This document shows positions 42,054 to 51,105 of a DNA stretch of 64,000 bases, one piece after another. Numbering within the stretch: position 1 is the stretch's first letter; each line of letters opens with the position of its first letter. The translations under genes and the position numbers were made by a program. The DNA lies in contig CAUGYD010000001.1 in NCBI GenBank assembly GCA_959603585.1, positions 1 through 64,000 on the forward strand. Direction: 5' to 3'. Below the pieces are notes generated by a model, which was given only the letters and a program-made list of their open reading frames with translations, did no database searches and had not been told where the DNA came from. Source of the DNA: Scatosoma sp900555925 (lineage in GTDB: Bacteria; Bacillota; Clostridia; Christensenellales; Borkfalkiaceae).

Positions 42054-45000
42054 ATGGCACACTACGAAGAAGATTACGAATACGAACCTGAACGCAAAAG
42101 TCACTTTTGGAGCAAATTTCTCGCCGTCCTGCTCGGTTTTATCCTGGGGCTCATCTGTACGCTCGGCGGACTCGCGGGGCTCGGATATGTGCTTTTTGCA
42201 AAGATAAAAATCAAGGACGGATTTGATACCGTCAATAAAATTACGGGCAGCGATATTGATTATACGGAATATATTACCGAAGAGTACGCTCAAAAGACGG
42301 TTTACGGCCTTCTCAAAGACTTAAACCAGCTCGCCTCCGACTTCCAAAACGGCAACGCCAGCCTTTCTTCTTTGGAAAAATTCTCCCCCATGGTGCGCAA
42401 AACCGCCGAAAAACTGACGGAACAGATGGGAGAATACGGCGTCGTCGTCGACGCGGACGTGTTCCTCGAAACGCCCCTGTCGGAAATGAGCACCTTTTTT
42501 AAGGACACCGTAAACGATATAGAAATAGGTACCATGCTCGACAAGGCGGGTATGTTGGAGGAGACAAACGACAGTTATTCCCTCCTCATGGCCCTTTGCT
42601 ACGGCGAGGAAGGAGAGGATTATACCTTCGACCAGGCGGGCAACGTCGTCATGCTGGGCGATGCAAAACCCACTACCTTCGGCTCGCTGACCGCCGACAC
42701 CAATCAGGTACTCGACAAGGTCAGTCTGTCCGCCGTCATGGGAAATGTAGACAACTCCGACCCCATGATTCGCGCACTGCTTTACGGCGCCGAGGGCGAA
42801 ACGTATACATACGACGAAGCGACAAATACCGTGGAAATGCTTCCCCTTTCCTACAAATACGACGGGGCGGCGAATACGATTACCGACCCCGACGGCGTCG
42901 TATACTCCTACGACGAAACGGCGGAACGCTGGATAGCAGAAAACGGAAATTATATTTCCGCGCAGCCTGTCAAGGCTGCGCAAGCCGCGGCTTGCACCCT
43001 CTCCGACGAGAACGATGAACAATATGCCTTTATCGTCTACACGTCCGAAAATGAAATCGTCTGCAATCTGAAAGCGACCGCGACGGCGGGCTCTTATGAA
43101 GCGTATGACAAGTCGGGAAAGCTCATTAAACACAAGCCGCTGTCCATAGGCTCCCTGACGAGCGGAAACGTGACGGAGGTATTTGAGGATATGCGCCTCG
43201 GAGACGTTCTCAACGTGACGCCCGAATCCGATGCAATCCTCATTTCGCTCGCCTACGGCAGCGAGGGAAAGGATTATGTCATCGAAAACGGAAAAATCGT
43301 CCCGATTACCGAGCCGAATACGATCGGCTCCCTCACGGACGGCGATACCAGCGAACTGTTCGACAAAATGGAGCTCGGCGCCGTGCTGAAAGTAGACCCG
43401 AACGACGACCTCATGTGCGCCCTCGCTTACGGGACGAAAAACAAAAGCTACAAGGTCGTCGAAGTCGGAGAAGGTGAGTTTGAAATCCAAATGCTCCCCC
43501 TCGTCTATACCTTAAAAGACGGCGTTTTATACGACGAAAAAGGCGTAGACGCAAATGCGGAGTTGTTGGAAAACGGAATTTATCGCGTCCCCGATGGAAG
43601 CACGAAAAATTACTACGCGAAAGCCGACAAGGAAGGAGATACTAATTTCTATCTCTATGAAGAAGAGGACTGCTCGGGCGAAAAACTGCTCTACGAAAAG
43701 ACGACGCTCGGTGACCTCATGGACGGAGAAGGCTCCCATCTCCTCGACGATATAGAGCTCGGTACCCTCATGGGTCTCGACGGCGATTCCGATTCCATGT
43801 TACTCGCACTCGCTTACGGAAGCGAAGGCATAGATTATGCGATAGATCCAGAAACGAATACGATCGTCCGCATAGAAGGCGGGAAGGCTCCTACGACAGT
43901 GGGAGATCTCCGCGACGATGAAAAGGCAAGCGAGCTTTTGAACGGGCTCAAACTGGCAGACGTCCTCGGCGTGTCTCCCCTCGACCCCGATTCCGATCCC
44001 GTAATGGTCGCGCTCGCTTACGGAAACGAAGGGGCAGACTATACGATAGAAAACGGGGAAATCGTTTGGGCGGAAGGCAAGGCTCCCCGTACCATAAAGG
44101 ATTTGAAGAACGGCTCGGAAATCATCGACGAAATGTATATTTCCACGGTCCTTTCCCTCGATGCGGCCTCGGATAACGCTATCCTTATGTCCATCGCTTA
44201 CGGAAATGAAGGCGAGGATTATGAAATCGTCACGAACGACGACGGCACAAAAGAAATCGTCATGAAAGAAGGGAAATCGCCCCGCACCGTCAAGGATCTG
44301 AAAGACAAGAGCACGATTGACTCTGTCCGCCTGTCCGCGATTATCACCCCCGACCCCGAAGATAAAATCACCATGTATATCCTCTACGGCGTGGAAGGGC
44401 AGGATTACACGGTAGACGAAAACGGAAATGTCGTCATGATCGACGGGGCAACTCCCCGCACCATAGGAGACCTTTCGGGCGAAAATTCCCCTATCTCCAC
44501 GATTACGCGGGATCTCACGTTGGGCGACGTCATCTCCATAGACGAAGACGACGAAAAAACCTCCGCGCTCCTCATCAGTCTCAAAGATACCCCTATCGAC
44601 CAGCTGAGCGCAAAGATCAATACGCTCACTTTGACGGAAATTCTCGGAGAGACGGACGTCGAAGGAAATATTTATCTCAAACATCTCAAAGATTCCACGA
44701 TCAAAACGTTGGCAAAAGACCTCAACGACCTCACCGTTCAACAGGTATTTGCGGATAAAATCTACAAGACCGAAAAGACAGAAGAAGGAGAAACCGCCGT
44801 CGTTTATTTTGTCGACAAAGACGGAAACAGGCTTTACGAAAAAGACGGTAAGTATTACACCTCTCCGACTTTTGAAGCCGATACCGAATCGGAAAGAGTG
44901 CTGCAAGGAACCTGGAAATATCTTTTAACCGAGAACGGAGAAGAGGTAGAATATAAAATCTCTGAAATCGATAAGTTAGTCACAAACATGACGGCGAACG

Positions 45001-45242
45001 TCCAAAGCGCGACCTTGGAGGATTTACATAAAGACGGCATTATCACGACCGACAATACTGCTTTTTTGGAGACCGATATTCTTTATAAATACGTGGTCGG
45101 AGGAACAACGATTTTTGAAATAACTCCTATCCAAGGCGAGAACGGCCCCAAGGAAAAAATCGGAGAACTGACGATTACGGAAATGCTCGATTACGTTACC
45201 AAAGTGTTACAGGCGCTCAGTAACAAGCAGCCAAATTCATAA
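42054..45242 (+). CDS. Large membrane-anchored surface protein with AYGxEGxDY repeats
   Basis: This 1062-residue protein has a short acidic cytosolic tail, one membrane helix (about residues 22-48) and a long outer region. Eight copies of an AYG(N/S)EGxDY-like core occur at residues 182, 243, 400, 458, 587, 655, 715 and 777. Each is usually preceded by a L(G/A)DVLxVDPDSD segment and followed by IENGxIV and (R/T)TIGDL, making a unit of about 60 residues. The outer part is very acidic, which suggests calcium binding or an extended stalk. No LPXTG or C-terminal anchor is present. I recognise no named family. Confidence 0.8.
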   Translation: MAHYEEDYEYEPERKSHFWSKFLAVLLGFILGLICTLGGLAGLGYVLFAKIKIKDGFDTVNKITGSDIDYTEYITEEYAQKTVYGLLKDLNQLASDFQNGNASLSSLEKFSPMVRKTAEKLTEQMGEYGVVVDADVFLETPLSEMSTFFKDTVNDIEIGTMLDKAGMLEETNDSYSLLMALCYGEEGEDYTFDQAGNVVMLGDAKPTTFGSLTADTNQVLDKVSLSAVMGNVDNSDPMIRALLYGAEGETYTYDEATNTVEMLPLSYKYDGAANTITDPDGVVYSYDETAERWIAENGNYISAQPVKAAQAAACTLSDENDEQYAFIVYTSENEIVCNLKATATAGSYEAYDKSGKLIKHKPLSIGSLTSGNVTEVFEDMRLGDVLNVTPESDAILISLAYGSEGKDYVIENGKIVPITEPNTIGSLTDGDTSELFDKMELGAVLKVDPNDDLMCALAYGTKNKSYKVVEVGEGEFEIQMLPLVYTLKDGVLYDEKGVDANAELLENGIYRVPDGSTKNYYAKADKEGDTNFYLYEEEDCSGEKLLYEKTTLGDLMDGEGSHLLDDIELGTLMGLDGDSDSMLLALAYGSEGIDYAIDPETNTIVRIEGGKAPTTVGDLRDDEKASELLNGLKLADVLGVSPLDPDSDPVMVALAYGNEGADYTIENGEIVWAEGKAPRTIKDLKNGSEIIDEMYISTVLSLDAASDNAILMSIAYGNEGEDYEIVTNDDGTKEIVMKEGKSPRTVKDLKDKSTIDSVRLSAIITPDPEDKITMYILYGVEGQDYTVDENGNVVMIDGATPRTIGDLSGENSPISTITRDLTLGDVISIDEDDEKTSALLISLKDTPIDQLSAKINTLTLTEILGETDVEGNIYLKHLKDSTIKTLAKDLNDLTVQQVFADKIYKTEKTEEGETAVVYFVDKDGNRLYEKDGKYYTSPTFEADTESERVLQGTWKYLLTENGEEVEYKISEIDKLVTNMTANVQSATLEDLHKDGIITTDNTAFLETDILYKYVVGGTTIFEITPIQGENGPKEKIGELTITEMLDYVTKVLQALSNKQPNS

Positions 45243-45249
45243 AAGGTAA

Positions 45250-45281
45250 CCCCGAGCGGAAAAATTTCCGCTCGGGGTTTT
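45250..45281 (+). terminator. Intrinsic terminator after the repeat protein gene
   Basis: CCCCGAGCGGAAA and TTTCCGCTCGGGG form a perfect 13-bp stem followed by TTTT. Confidence 0.93.
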
Positions 45282-45330
45282 GAAAAGAACAAAATCCTTC
45301 AAAATTCGCGGTATTTTGCCCGAAAATCAA

Positions 45331-45359
45331 TTGACTAAAAAACGGAAATGGGATATAAT
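45331..45359 (+). promoter_or_regulatory. Promoter of rpsF-ssb-rpsR
   Basis: TTGACT (45331-45336), 17 bp, TATAAT (45354-45359). The rpsF start is about 80 nt beyond the expected transcription start. Confidence 0.88.
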
Positions 45360-45365
45360 AGGAAT

Positions 45366-45429
45366 ACAGCTTTTTGAGACAAGCTGTGTATAGCCTTGCA
45401 TGTCGGGAAGGCATGCCGAATAAGACCGG
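45366..45429 (+). promoter_or_regulatory. Structured rpsF leader, candidate S6:S18 autoregulatory element
   Basis: The leader has one stem ACAGCTT/AAGCTGT (45366-45387), then a stem GCATG/CATGC with the adjoining gccgaataagaccgg just before the RBS. rpsF leaders in many bacteria hold an S6:S18-binding hairpin with a conserved CCG and a nearby ACCG-type strand; the ccg and accgg here would fit. I judged this by eye only. Confidence 0.45.
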
Positions 45430-45445
45430 GAGGTGAAACAAAACT

Positions 45446-45730
45446 ATGGCAAAGTACGAAATGCTCTATTTGCTCAACAACGACGCCACGGACGAAGCGA
45501 AAGCCGCCGAAATCGAAAAATACGAAACGATCGTAAAATCGATGAACGGTTCCGTAGAATCCACGGACAAATGGGGAACGAAAAAGCTTGCGTATCCGAT
45601 TAAGTTCAAGAACGAAGCGTATTATGTCCTCATGACGTTCGAAGCCGACGGAAAAGTTGTCAATGAGCTTGACCGCGTTGCGGGCATCGACGGCGAAGTT
45701 TTGAGACGCATGATCACAAAACTGAACTGA
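45446..45730 (+). CDS. rpsF: 30S ribosomal protein bS6
   Basis: This 94-residue protein has the bS6 start MAKYEMLYLLNNDATDEAKA and the conserved middle DKWGTKKLAYPIKFKNEAYY. bS6 pairs with bS18 on the platform of the small subunit. A strong gggaggtg RBS lies 12 nt upstream. rpsF-ssb-rpsR order is standard for Firmicutes. Confidence 0.98.
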   Translation: MAKYEMLYLLNNDATDEAKAAEIEKYETIVKSMNGSVESTDKWGTKKLAYPIKFKNEAYYVLMTFEADGKVVNELDRVAGIDGEVLRRMITKLN

Positions 45731-45743
45731 TAGGTAAGAAATC

Positions 45744-46178
45744 ATGAACAAAGTTTTTTTAATCGGAAATTTAACGCGCGACCCCGAACTCACCGAAACG
45801 CCCAGCGGCGTGGCGGTTTGTCATTTTGCTATTGCCGTCAACAGGAATTATTCCTCTCAGGACGGCGAACGCCAAACCGACTTTTTTAATTGTACGGCGT
45901 GGCGTGCGACGGCGGAAACTGTGGCGCGTTATACCAAAAAAGGCAACAAAGTTGCCGTCAGCGGAAGTATTCAGCTTCGGAACTACGAGGACAATCAGGG
46001 CGTGAAACGCACTGCGGTAGATATTATCGTTCAGGACGTGGAATTCCTTACGCCCAAGGCTTCGGGCGATTCGTTCGACGACGATGCGCCGATGGCTCCC
46101 GCACGTTCTGCGCCGGCTCCCGCTAAAAAGAAACCCGTCCTTCAAAGTCTGGACGATGACAGCGATATCCCCTTCTGA
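45744..46178 (+). CDS. ssb: Single-stranded DNA-binding protein
   Basis: This 144-residue protein has an N-terminal OB-fold (MNKVFLIGNLTRDPELTETP; FFNCTAWRATAETV near residue 50) and a flexible tail ending in the acidic tip DDDSDIPF that recruits repair and replication partners. It lies between rpsF and rpsR, 13 bp after rpsF. Confidence 0.98.
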   Translation: MNKVFLIGNLTRDPELTETPSGVAVCHFAIAVNRNYSSQDGERQTDFFNCTAWRATAETVARYTKKGNKVAVSGSIQLRNYEDNQGVKRTAVDIIVQDVEFLTPKASGDSFDDDAPMAPARSAPAPAKKKPVLQSLDDDSDIPF

Positions 46179-46215
46179 TATTGGACGGGAATAATAACAT
46201 AAGGAGTAATGAGTC

Positions 46216-46464
46216 ATGGAAGAAAAGACTGCCGTTAAAAAGAGCTATAAAAAAATGCCTCGTAAAAAGGTATGCGCTTTCTGTCAGGAAAAAATCGACG
46301 CAATCGATTATAAAGATATTAACCGCTTGAAAAAGTTTGTTACGGAAGGCGGTAAAATCGTTCCCCGCAGAATGAGCGGTACCTGCGCCGCACATCAAAG
46401 ATTGCTCGCCACCGCCATCAAGCGCGCGAGAATCGCTTCTCTTCTCCCTTTCAAGGGTGAATAA
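46216..46464 (+). CDS. rpsR: 30S ribosomal protein bS18
   Basis: This 82-residue protein has an N-terminal CxxC (CAFCQEK) and a later Cys-His pair (TCAAH), the zinc-binding form of bS18, with YKDINRLKKFVTEGGKIVPRR at the core. The start follows aaggag. It ends the ribosomal operon; the hairpin at 46501 may stop transcription. Confidence 0.97.
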   Translation: MEEKTAVKKSYKKMPRKKVCAFCQEKIDAIDYKDINRLKKFVTEGGKIVPRRMSGTCAAHQRLLATAIKRARIASLLPFKGE

Positions 46465-46500
46465 AAGCAAGCCCGAACAGGAATTTTACTGCAACAAGTA

Positions 46501-46552
46501 AAGCGCACTATGCCTTGCAAGCGAGGCGGTGCGCTTATTTATTTTACTTTTA
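46501..46552. repeat. Dispersed hairpin element, copy B
   Basis: AAGCGCAC (46501-46508) pairs with GTGCGCTT (46529-46536), with an inner GCCT/AGGC stem. The preceding agta and the tail cttatttattttactttta match copy A at 20317-20372. It lies between rpsR and the AT-rich acetyltransferase gene. A TTTACT in the tail (46543-46548) is again 17 bp from a weak -10 (TAAAAA). Confidence 0.7.
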
Positions 46553-46594
46553 ACGGAAAGCAGAATAAAAAGTTATTTGGCGGAGACGTTAAAG

Positions 46595-47128
46595 ATGGAT
46601 TTTACGATAAAGAAAATCGATGCGGCTCGTTTCAACGATATAAATATACCGAACGAACCATTTTCAATCATAGGAAAATTGTATCCCGAATACAACGGGA
46701 CTTGGAATTATCATGTAAGTTTATATCCGAATGAACAGCGTTATGAAATGACATTTCCGAATGAGCACTATGATTACGCCCTACTTTCCTCCGACAGTTT
46801 TTTTGTGGGCGCATATACGGAAAATGAAGCTTGTATCGGATTGGCGATATTTCAAAAATCCTGCAACAAATATCTCTATTTATATGATTTGAAAGTCAAT
46901 GCAAAGTATCGTCATAACGGAATAGGTAAAAAATTAATAGAAGAAGGTAAAAAGATAGCGACTGCGAACGGCTATAAAGGAATCTATACGCAAGCACAGG
47001 ATAACAACCTGATTGCCTGTAAATTTTATTTGAAAACGGGCTTTGAAATCGGCGGGATAGATACTATGTTTTATAACGGGACGGCGCAAGAAGGAAAAAT
47101 TGACATTATATTTTACTTAAATTGTTAA
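46595..47128 (+). CDS. GNAT acetyltransferase, streptothricin acetyltransferase (SatA)-like
   Basis: This 177-residue protein (ATG at 46595, ggag 10 nt before) matches the SatA pattern: an N-terminal PNEPFSIIGKLYPEY, a GNAT core with YDLKVNAKYRHNGIGKKLI that binds acetyl-CoA, and the very characteristic QDNNLIACKFYLKTGFEIGG. SatA acetylates the beta-lysine of streptothricin and so gives resistance. Whether this enzyme keeps that substrate is unproven. The gene is far more AT-rich than rpsR and fucO beside it, which suggests transfer. Confidence 0.82.
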   Translation: MDFTIKKIDAARFNDINIPNEPFSIIGKLYPEYNGTWNYHVSLYPNEQRYEMTFPNEHYDYALLSSDSFFVGAYTENEACIGLAIFQKSCNKYLYLYDLKVNAKYRHNGIGKKLIEEGKKIATANGYKGIYTQAQDNNLIACKFYLKTGFEIGGIDTMFYNGTAQEGKIDIIFYLNC

Positions 47129-47245
47129 ATGTAATTTATCGGACAATAAAAAAACGGGGTTTTTCAAAACCTCCGCGGAAATTCCTTTTTCGGGACTTTT
47201 TATCGATAAAACGATTACAATAGCTATAATGACTATATGGAAAAA

Positions 47246-47275
47246 ACGCCGGACCTTTCAGGTCCGGCGTCTCTT
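47246..47275 (-). terminator. Terminator of the rhamnose operon
   Basis: ACGCCGGACC and GGTCCGGCGT form a perfect 10-bp stem with a 5-nt loop; on the minus strand a T-run follows. It lies 18 bp after the fucO stop. Confidence 0.9.
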
Positions 47276-47287
47276 TATCATTTATCA

Positions 47288-48433
47288 TTACATTAAAGAA
47301 CGATACAGCGCCTTGATGTCATCGAGCGTGGGATCTTTGGGATTGCCGGGACGGCAGGCGTCGTCCATGGCGGACTGTGCGAGGAAGTCCACGTCCTCGT
47401 CCTTGACGATAGCCTTCAAATCCTGAGGAATACCGACGTCCTTGGAAAGCTGTCTGACCGCTTCCACGGCCGCTTTTCTGTATTCGGCCTGAGACATTTT
47501 TTCGGTGCCCTCGACGCCCATCGCTTTGGCGATGTCGCGGTACTTTTCGCCCGTCGCTTCGGCGTTATATTCCATGACGGTGGGCAGAAGAATGGCGTTC
47601 GCTACGCCGTGGGGCGTATCGTAAACTGCGCCCAATGCGTGCGCCATGGAGTGAACGATTCCCAGCCCGACGTTGGAGAATCCCATACCCGCGATGTACT
47701 GTCCGAGCGCCATGCCCTCTCTGCCTTCCTTCGTATTGGCGACTGCGCCGCGGAGAGATTTGGAAATGATTTCGATCGCTTTGAGGTGGAACATATCCGT
47801 CATTTCCCAAGCGCCTTTCGTGATATAGCCCTCGATTGCGTGCGTGAGCGCATCCATGCCCGTCGCGGCCGTAAGCCCCTTGGGCATCGTGGACATCATT
47901 TCGGGATCTACCACTGCGACGACGGGAATATCGTGGACGTCCACGCAGACAAATTTACGTTTCTTTTCCACATCGGTGATGACGTAATTGATAGTGACCT
48001 CCGCCGCGGTGCCTGCCGTCGTGGGAACCGCGATAATGGGAACGGAAGGGGTCTTGGTGGGCGCTACGCCTTCCAGCGAACGCACGTCCGCAAATTCGGG
48101 ATTCGCAATGATAATGCCGATCGCCTTCGCCGTATCCATAGAAGAACCGCCGCCGATCGCGACGAGGCAATCCGCCTTGCTCTCCTTAAACGCCGCAACG
48201 CCCGTCTGCACGTTCTCGATCGTGGGATTGGGCTTGATGTCCGAATACAAAGTATACGGGATCTTGGCGCCGTCCAATACGTCGAGCACCTTTTTCGTAA
48301 CGCCGAATTTTACGAGGTCGGGATCGGAGCAAACAAATGCTTTTTTCAGCCCTCTTCTCGCAATTTCCCCCGGGATCTCGTTGATAGAGCCCGCGCCGTG
48401 ATAACTCGTCTCGTTCAAAACGATTCTTGCCAT
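47288..48433 (-). CDS. fucO: Lactaldehyde reductase (iron-containing alcohol dehydrogenase)
   Basis: This 381-residue enzyme reduces L-lactaldehyde from rhamnose to 1,2-propanediol with NADH. It has the nucleotide motif GGGSSMDTAKAIG near residue 96 and the iron ligands in GMDALTHAIEGY, VHSMAHALGAVYDTPHGVANAI. Length and sequence fit FucO. It is the last gene of the rha cluster, 194 bp after rhaM; that gap is AT-rich upstream of the RBS and holds no promoter I can defend. Confidence 0.92.
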   Translation of the reverse strand: MARIVLNETSYHGAGSINEIPGEIARRGLKKAFVCSDPDLVKFGVTKKVLDVLDGAKIPYTLYSDIKPNPTIENVQTGVAAFKESKADCLVAIGGGSSMDTAKAIGIIIANPEFADVRSLEGVAPTKTPSVPIIAVPTTAGTAAEVTINYVITDVEKKRKFVCVDVHDIPVVAVVDPEMMSTMPKGLTAATGMDALTHAIEGYITKGAWEMTDMFHLKAIEIISKSLRGAVANTKEGREGMALGQYIAGMGFSNVGLGIVHSMAHALGAVYDTPHGVANAILLPTVMEYNAEATGEKYRDIAKAMGVEGTEKMSQAEYRKAAVEAVRQLSKDVGIPQDLKAIVKDEDVDFLAQSAMDDACRPGNPKDPTLDDIKALYRSLM

Positions 48434-48627
48434 TGTTTTTTATCTCCTTATTCTTTATTATTTTTTGATTTGTTTCTTTATTTTCAGAAAAATTTTTCCG
48501 TACCGTAATACCGTAGTAGCGCAATGCCGCGCCGACATATCAATACAACGTACCTTTATAATACTGCGTCAACTATGGAGCCGCGTTACTTATATATAAC
48601 CGCGCTATTCGCACTTCAAACGCCCCG

Positions 48628-48945
48628 TCAAGCGAGATAGAATACCTCTTCGAGAAGGGGTTGAGCGCCCGTCCGTTCGTCCGTTTCCATGAGCATGACG
48701 TCCTTCATGAACTCGTTCCATTTTTGGACGACAGGGCTTTCCGCCTGTATCTTCGCGGCATAAGCGCTGCCCTTCTCACATTCGTAATATCCGAAGAGTT
48801 CATTTCCCGAAAGCCATATAGAGTAATTGACGATTCCCGCCGTTTTCAGCACGTCCTTCATTTCCGGCCAGATCTGTTTATGGCGGCGGATATATTCTTC
48901 CCTCTGTCCTTCCTTCAATACGGCTTTCCAAGCATATCTTTCCAT
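48628..48945 (-). CDS. rhaM: L-rhamnose mutarotase
   Basis: This 105-residue enzyme interconverts the alpha and beta anomers of L-rhamnose to feed the isomerase. It shows WKAVLKEGQREEYIRRHKQI with the active-site His, IVNYSIWLSGNELFGYYEC, and a conserved late Trp (KWNEFM). It follows rhaD by 8 bp. Confidence 0.94.
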   Translation of the reverse strand: MERYAWKAVLKEGQREEYIRRHKQIWPEMKDVLKTAGIVNYSIWLSGNELFGYYECEKGSAYAAKIQAESPVVQKWNEFMKDVMLMETDERTGAQPLLEEVFYLA

Positions 48946-48953
48946 AATCCGCT

Positions 48954-49808
48954 TTATTCGAGCACGCCTTCCAACGGCGTCACGTCAAAGCGCTTTGCGA
49001 GCGCTTTCAAGGTCTCGTCGGGAATGACGTTGACGGTATGTCCCAATGCGAGCATGTAAATCTGCGCGGTCTTTTCCACCGTCTCGATAAGCCCGAACGC
49101 TTCGTCCATATCTCTGCCCGTGCCGTAAATTCCGTGATTCGTCCATACGACCAGACGGAATTTTTTCATTTTCTCCGCCGTCGCTTCCCCGATTTCGTTC
49201 GTTCCGCAGACCATGCAGGGCAAAATTCCCACGCCGTCGGGGAATACCACGATCGATTCGGTATTCGACTGCCAGAGCTTATGCGTGAAATCCTTTTCGT
49301 CCACGGGACAGACCGCGTTCATCGCTATCGTATACGTGGGATGAGAATGCATGACTACCCGATGCAGAGGATCTATGGAAAGGCGAGCCATATGGCTCAT
49401 GAGGTGGGCGGGAAGCTCGGAAGTAAATCTTCCGCCGTCCTTATATCCCCAAAGAAGCTCCGCCGTGGTGCCGTCCGAGGCGATACGAATAATTCCGAGA
49501 TTGGTTTCGGGATCGAATTCCACGTTCTTGAAATATTTTCCCGTACCCGTCACGATGAAGATTTTCCCGATCAGCGGCTTTGCGTCAAAGCCCGTCGGAA
49601 TCGTGCGGATCACTTCGTTCAAATCGAGATATTCCGAGACTTCCTCCTCTTTCAACAGATAACTGATATTCCCGCCGTTTCTTTCGTCCCAGCCGAGACG
49701 GTACATATTGGCGGTCGTCCTGCACATCTCTTTTACGAAAGGCGCTTCCAAAATATTCTTTTTCAAGAGCTTTCCTGCGCTCTTTTTCAAATCGTCCATG
49801 AATCCCAT
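48954..49808 (-). CDS. rhaD: Rhamnulose-1-phosphate aldolase
   Basis: This 284-residue class II aldolase splits L-rhamnulose-1-phosphate to DHAP and L-lactaldehyde. Zinc-binding histidines appear in VVMHSHPTYTIAMNAV near residue 150 and in RLVVWTNHGIYGTG. The conserved WDERNGGNISYL near residue 39 is typical of RhaD. It lies 24 bp after rhaA with good RBS sequence. Confidence 0.95.
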   Translation of the reverse strand: MGFMDDLKKSAGKLLKKNILEAPFVKEMCRTTANMYRLGWDERNGGNISYLLKEEEVSEYLDLNEVIRTIPTGFDAKPLIGKIFIVTGTGKYFKNVEFDPETNLGIIRIASDGTTAELLWGYKDGGRFTSELPAHLMSHMARLSIDPLHRVVMHSHPTYTIAMNAVCPVDEKDFTHKLWQSNTESIVVFPDGVGILPCMVCGTNEIGEATAEKMKKFRLVVWTNHGIYGTGRDMDEAFGLIETVEKTAQIYMLALGHTVNVIPDETLKALAKRFDVTPLEGVLE

Positions 49809-49832
49809 GATGAATTTTCTCCTTTTTTCCTC

Positions 49833-51077
49833 TTATTTGCGAAGGGAAAGCACTTCTTTTTCGTACTTCTCCACTTCCGCGTACCATTCGTTATTCATAC
49901 CCTGACGCGCGAGATATTCGTTCCAGATATCCCCGAGCGGAAGCAGTTTGAGCTCCTCATTCAGATACATCAGTTTTCCGTAATTTGCTTTATCCTGCAA
50001 TTCTTTGAGCGCCTCGTTCGGAAGAAGCAGAGCAAACAGCAGCGCCTTCTGCATGGACCTTTCGCCCGTCACCCACGCGCCGATGCGGTTGATGGAGGCG
50101 TCGAAATAGTCGAGCCCGATGAGCACTTTCTGTTCCGCTCCGTTGCGGATAATTTCCTTTGCGATCTCTTTGAGTTCGTCCTCGAACAGAACGACATGGT
50201 CGCTGTCCCAGCGCACGGGGCGGGTGACATGCAGAGCCACCTTATCGTAAAAGGCGAGCAACGCGGGAATCTTATCGGAAACGACCTCCGTCGGATGATA
50301 ATGCCCGTTGTCCAAAAGGCAGCAAATCCCCGCCTTCGCCGCATAGTTCTGATAAAATTCGTTGCTTCCGACCGTGTAGCTTTCCAGCCCGATTCCGAAT
50401 ACCTTGCTCTCCACCGCGGGGATCACCCATTCTTTGTCGTAGTCTTCGAGAATTTCGTCGAGGGACTTTTTCAGGCGCAACCGGGGGGAAAGTCTGTCGG
50501 CGGGAATATCCTTATACCCGTCGGGAATCCAGATATTCACGAGACAGGGGCTGCCCATGGCTTTGCCGAGCTCCGCCGCTATCTTCATGCAGGCCTTGCC
50601 GTGATCGACCCAGAATTTGCGGGTGGGTTCGTCGGGAGAGGACAGGGAAAGCCCGTCCTTCATCTTCGGATGCGCGAAAAACGTAGGGTTGAAATCGATG
50701 CCCGAAATGCCGTTTTCCTTGGCGAATTTTACCCAAGGCTCGAAATATTTATACGTATAGGCGTCTCTGTCCACCTTGCCTTTGTCCGCGCCGAGAACGG
50801 CATAGCTCGCATGCAGATTCAGACGCTTTTTGCCGGGCATTAAAGAAAACGCCTTTTTAATGTCCGCCATGAGCTGTTCGGGCCCCACCGCTTTGCCGGG
50901 ATAGTTGCCCGTGGTCTGGATTCCGCCCGACAGAGAATCGCTCCCGTCGAAACCCAAAACGTCGTCCCCCTGCCAGCAATGCACGCTGACGGGGATTTCT
51001 TTCAGGCGGCAAAGCGCCTCTTCCGTGTCCACGCCGTAAGCGGCGTACATCTTTTTCGCTTCTTCGTATCTTGACAT
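49833..51077 (-). CDS. rhaA: L-rhamnose isomerase
   Basis: This 414-residue metal-dependent TIM-barrel enzyme turns L-rhamnose into L-rhamnulose. It has VHCWQGDDVLGFDG near the N-terminus, ISGIDFNPTFFAHPKMKDG, LLDNGHYHPTEVVSDK and ALHVTRPVRWDSDHVV, all hallmark RhaA segments. Length is normal. It follows rhaB by 28 bp. Confidence 0.97.
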   Translation of the reverse strand: MSRYEEAKKMYAAYGVDTEEALCRLKEIPVSVHCWQGDDVLGFDGSDSLSGGIQTTGNYPGKAVGPEQLMADIKKAFSLMPGKKRLNLHASYAVLGADKGKVDRDAYTYKYFEPWVKFAKENGISGIDFNPTFFAHPKMKDGLSLSSPDEPTRKFWVDHGKACMKIAAELGKAMGSPCLVNIWIPDGYKDIPADRLSPRLRLKKSLDEILEDYDKEWVIPAVESKVFGIGLESYTVGSNEFYQNYAAKAGICCLLDNGHYHPTEVVSDKIPALLAFYDKVALHVTRPVRWDSDHVVLFEDELKEIAKEIIRNGAEQKVLIGLDYFDASINRIGAWVTGERSMQKALLFALLLPNEALKELQDKANYGKLMYLNEELKLLPLGDIWNEYLARQGMNNEWYAEVEKYEKEVLSLRK

Positions 51078-51105
51078 ATAAAAATCTCCTTTTTCCTTTT
51101 TTCCG

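Noticed and set aside
42321..43490. A 389-residue frame antisense to the repeat protein
   Set aside because: No start signals, and the plus-strand frame has regular repeats, a membrane anchor, promoter and terminator.
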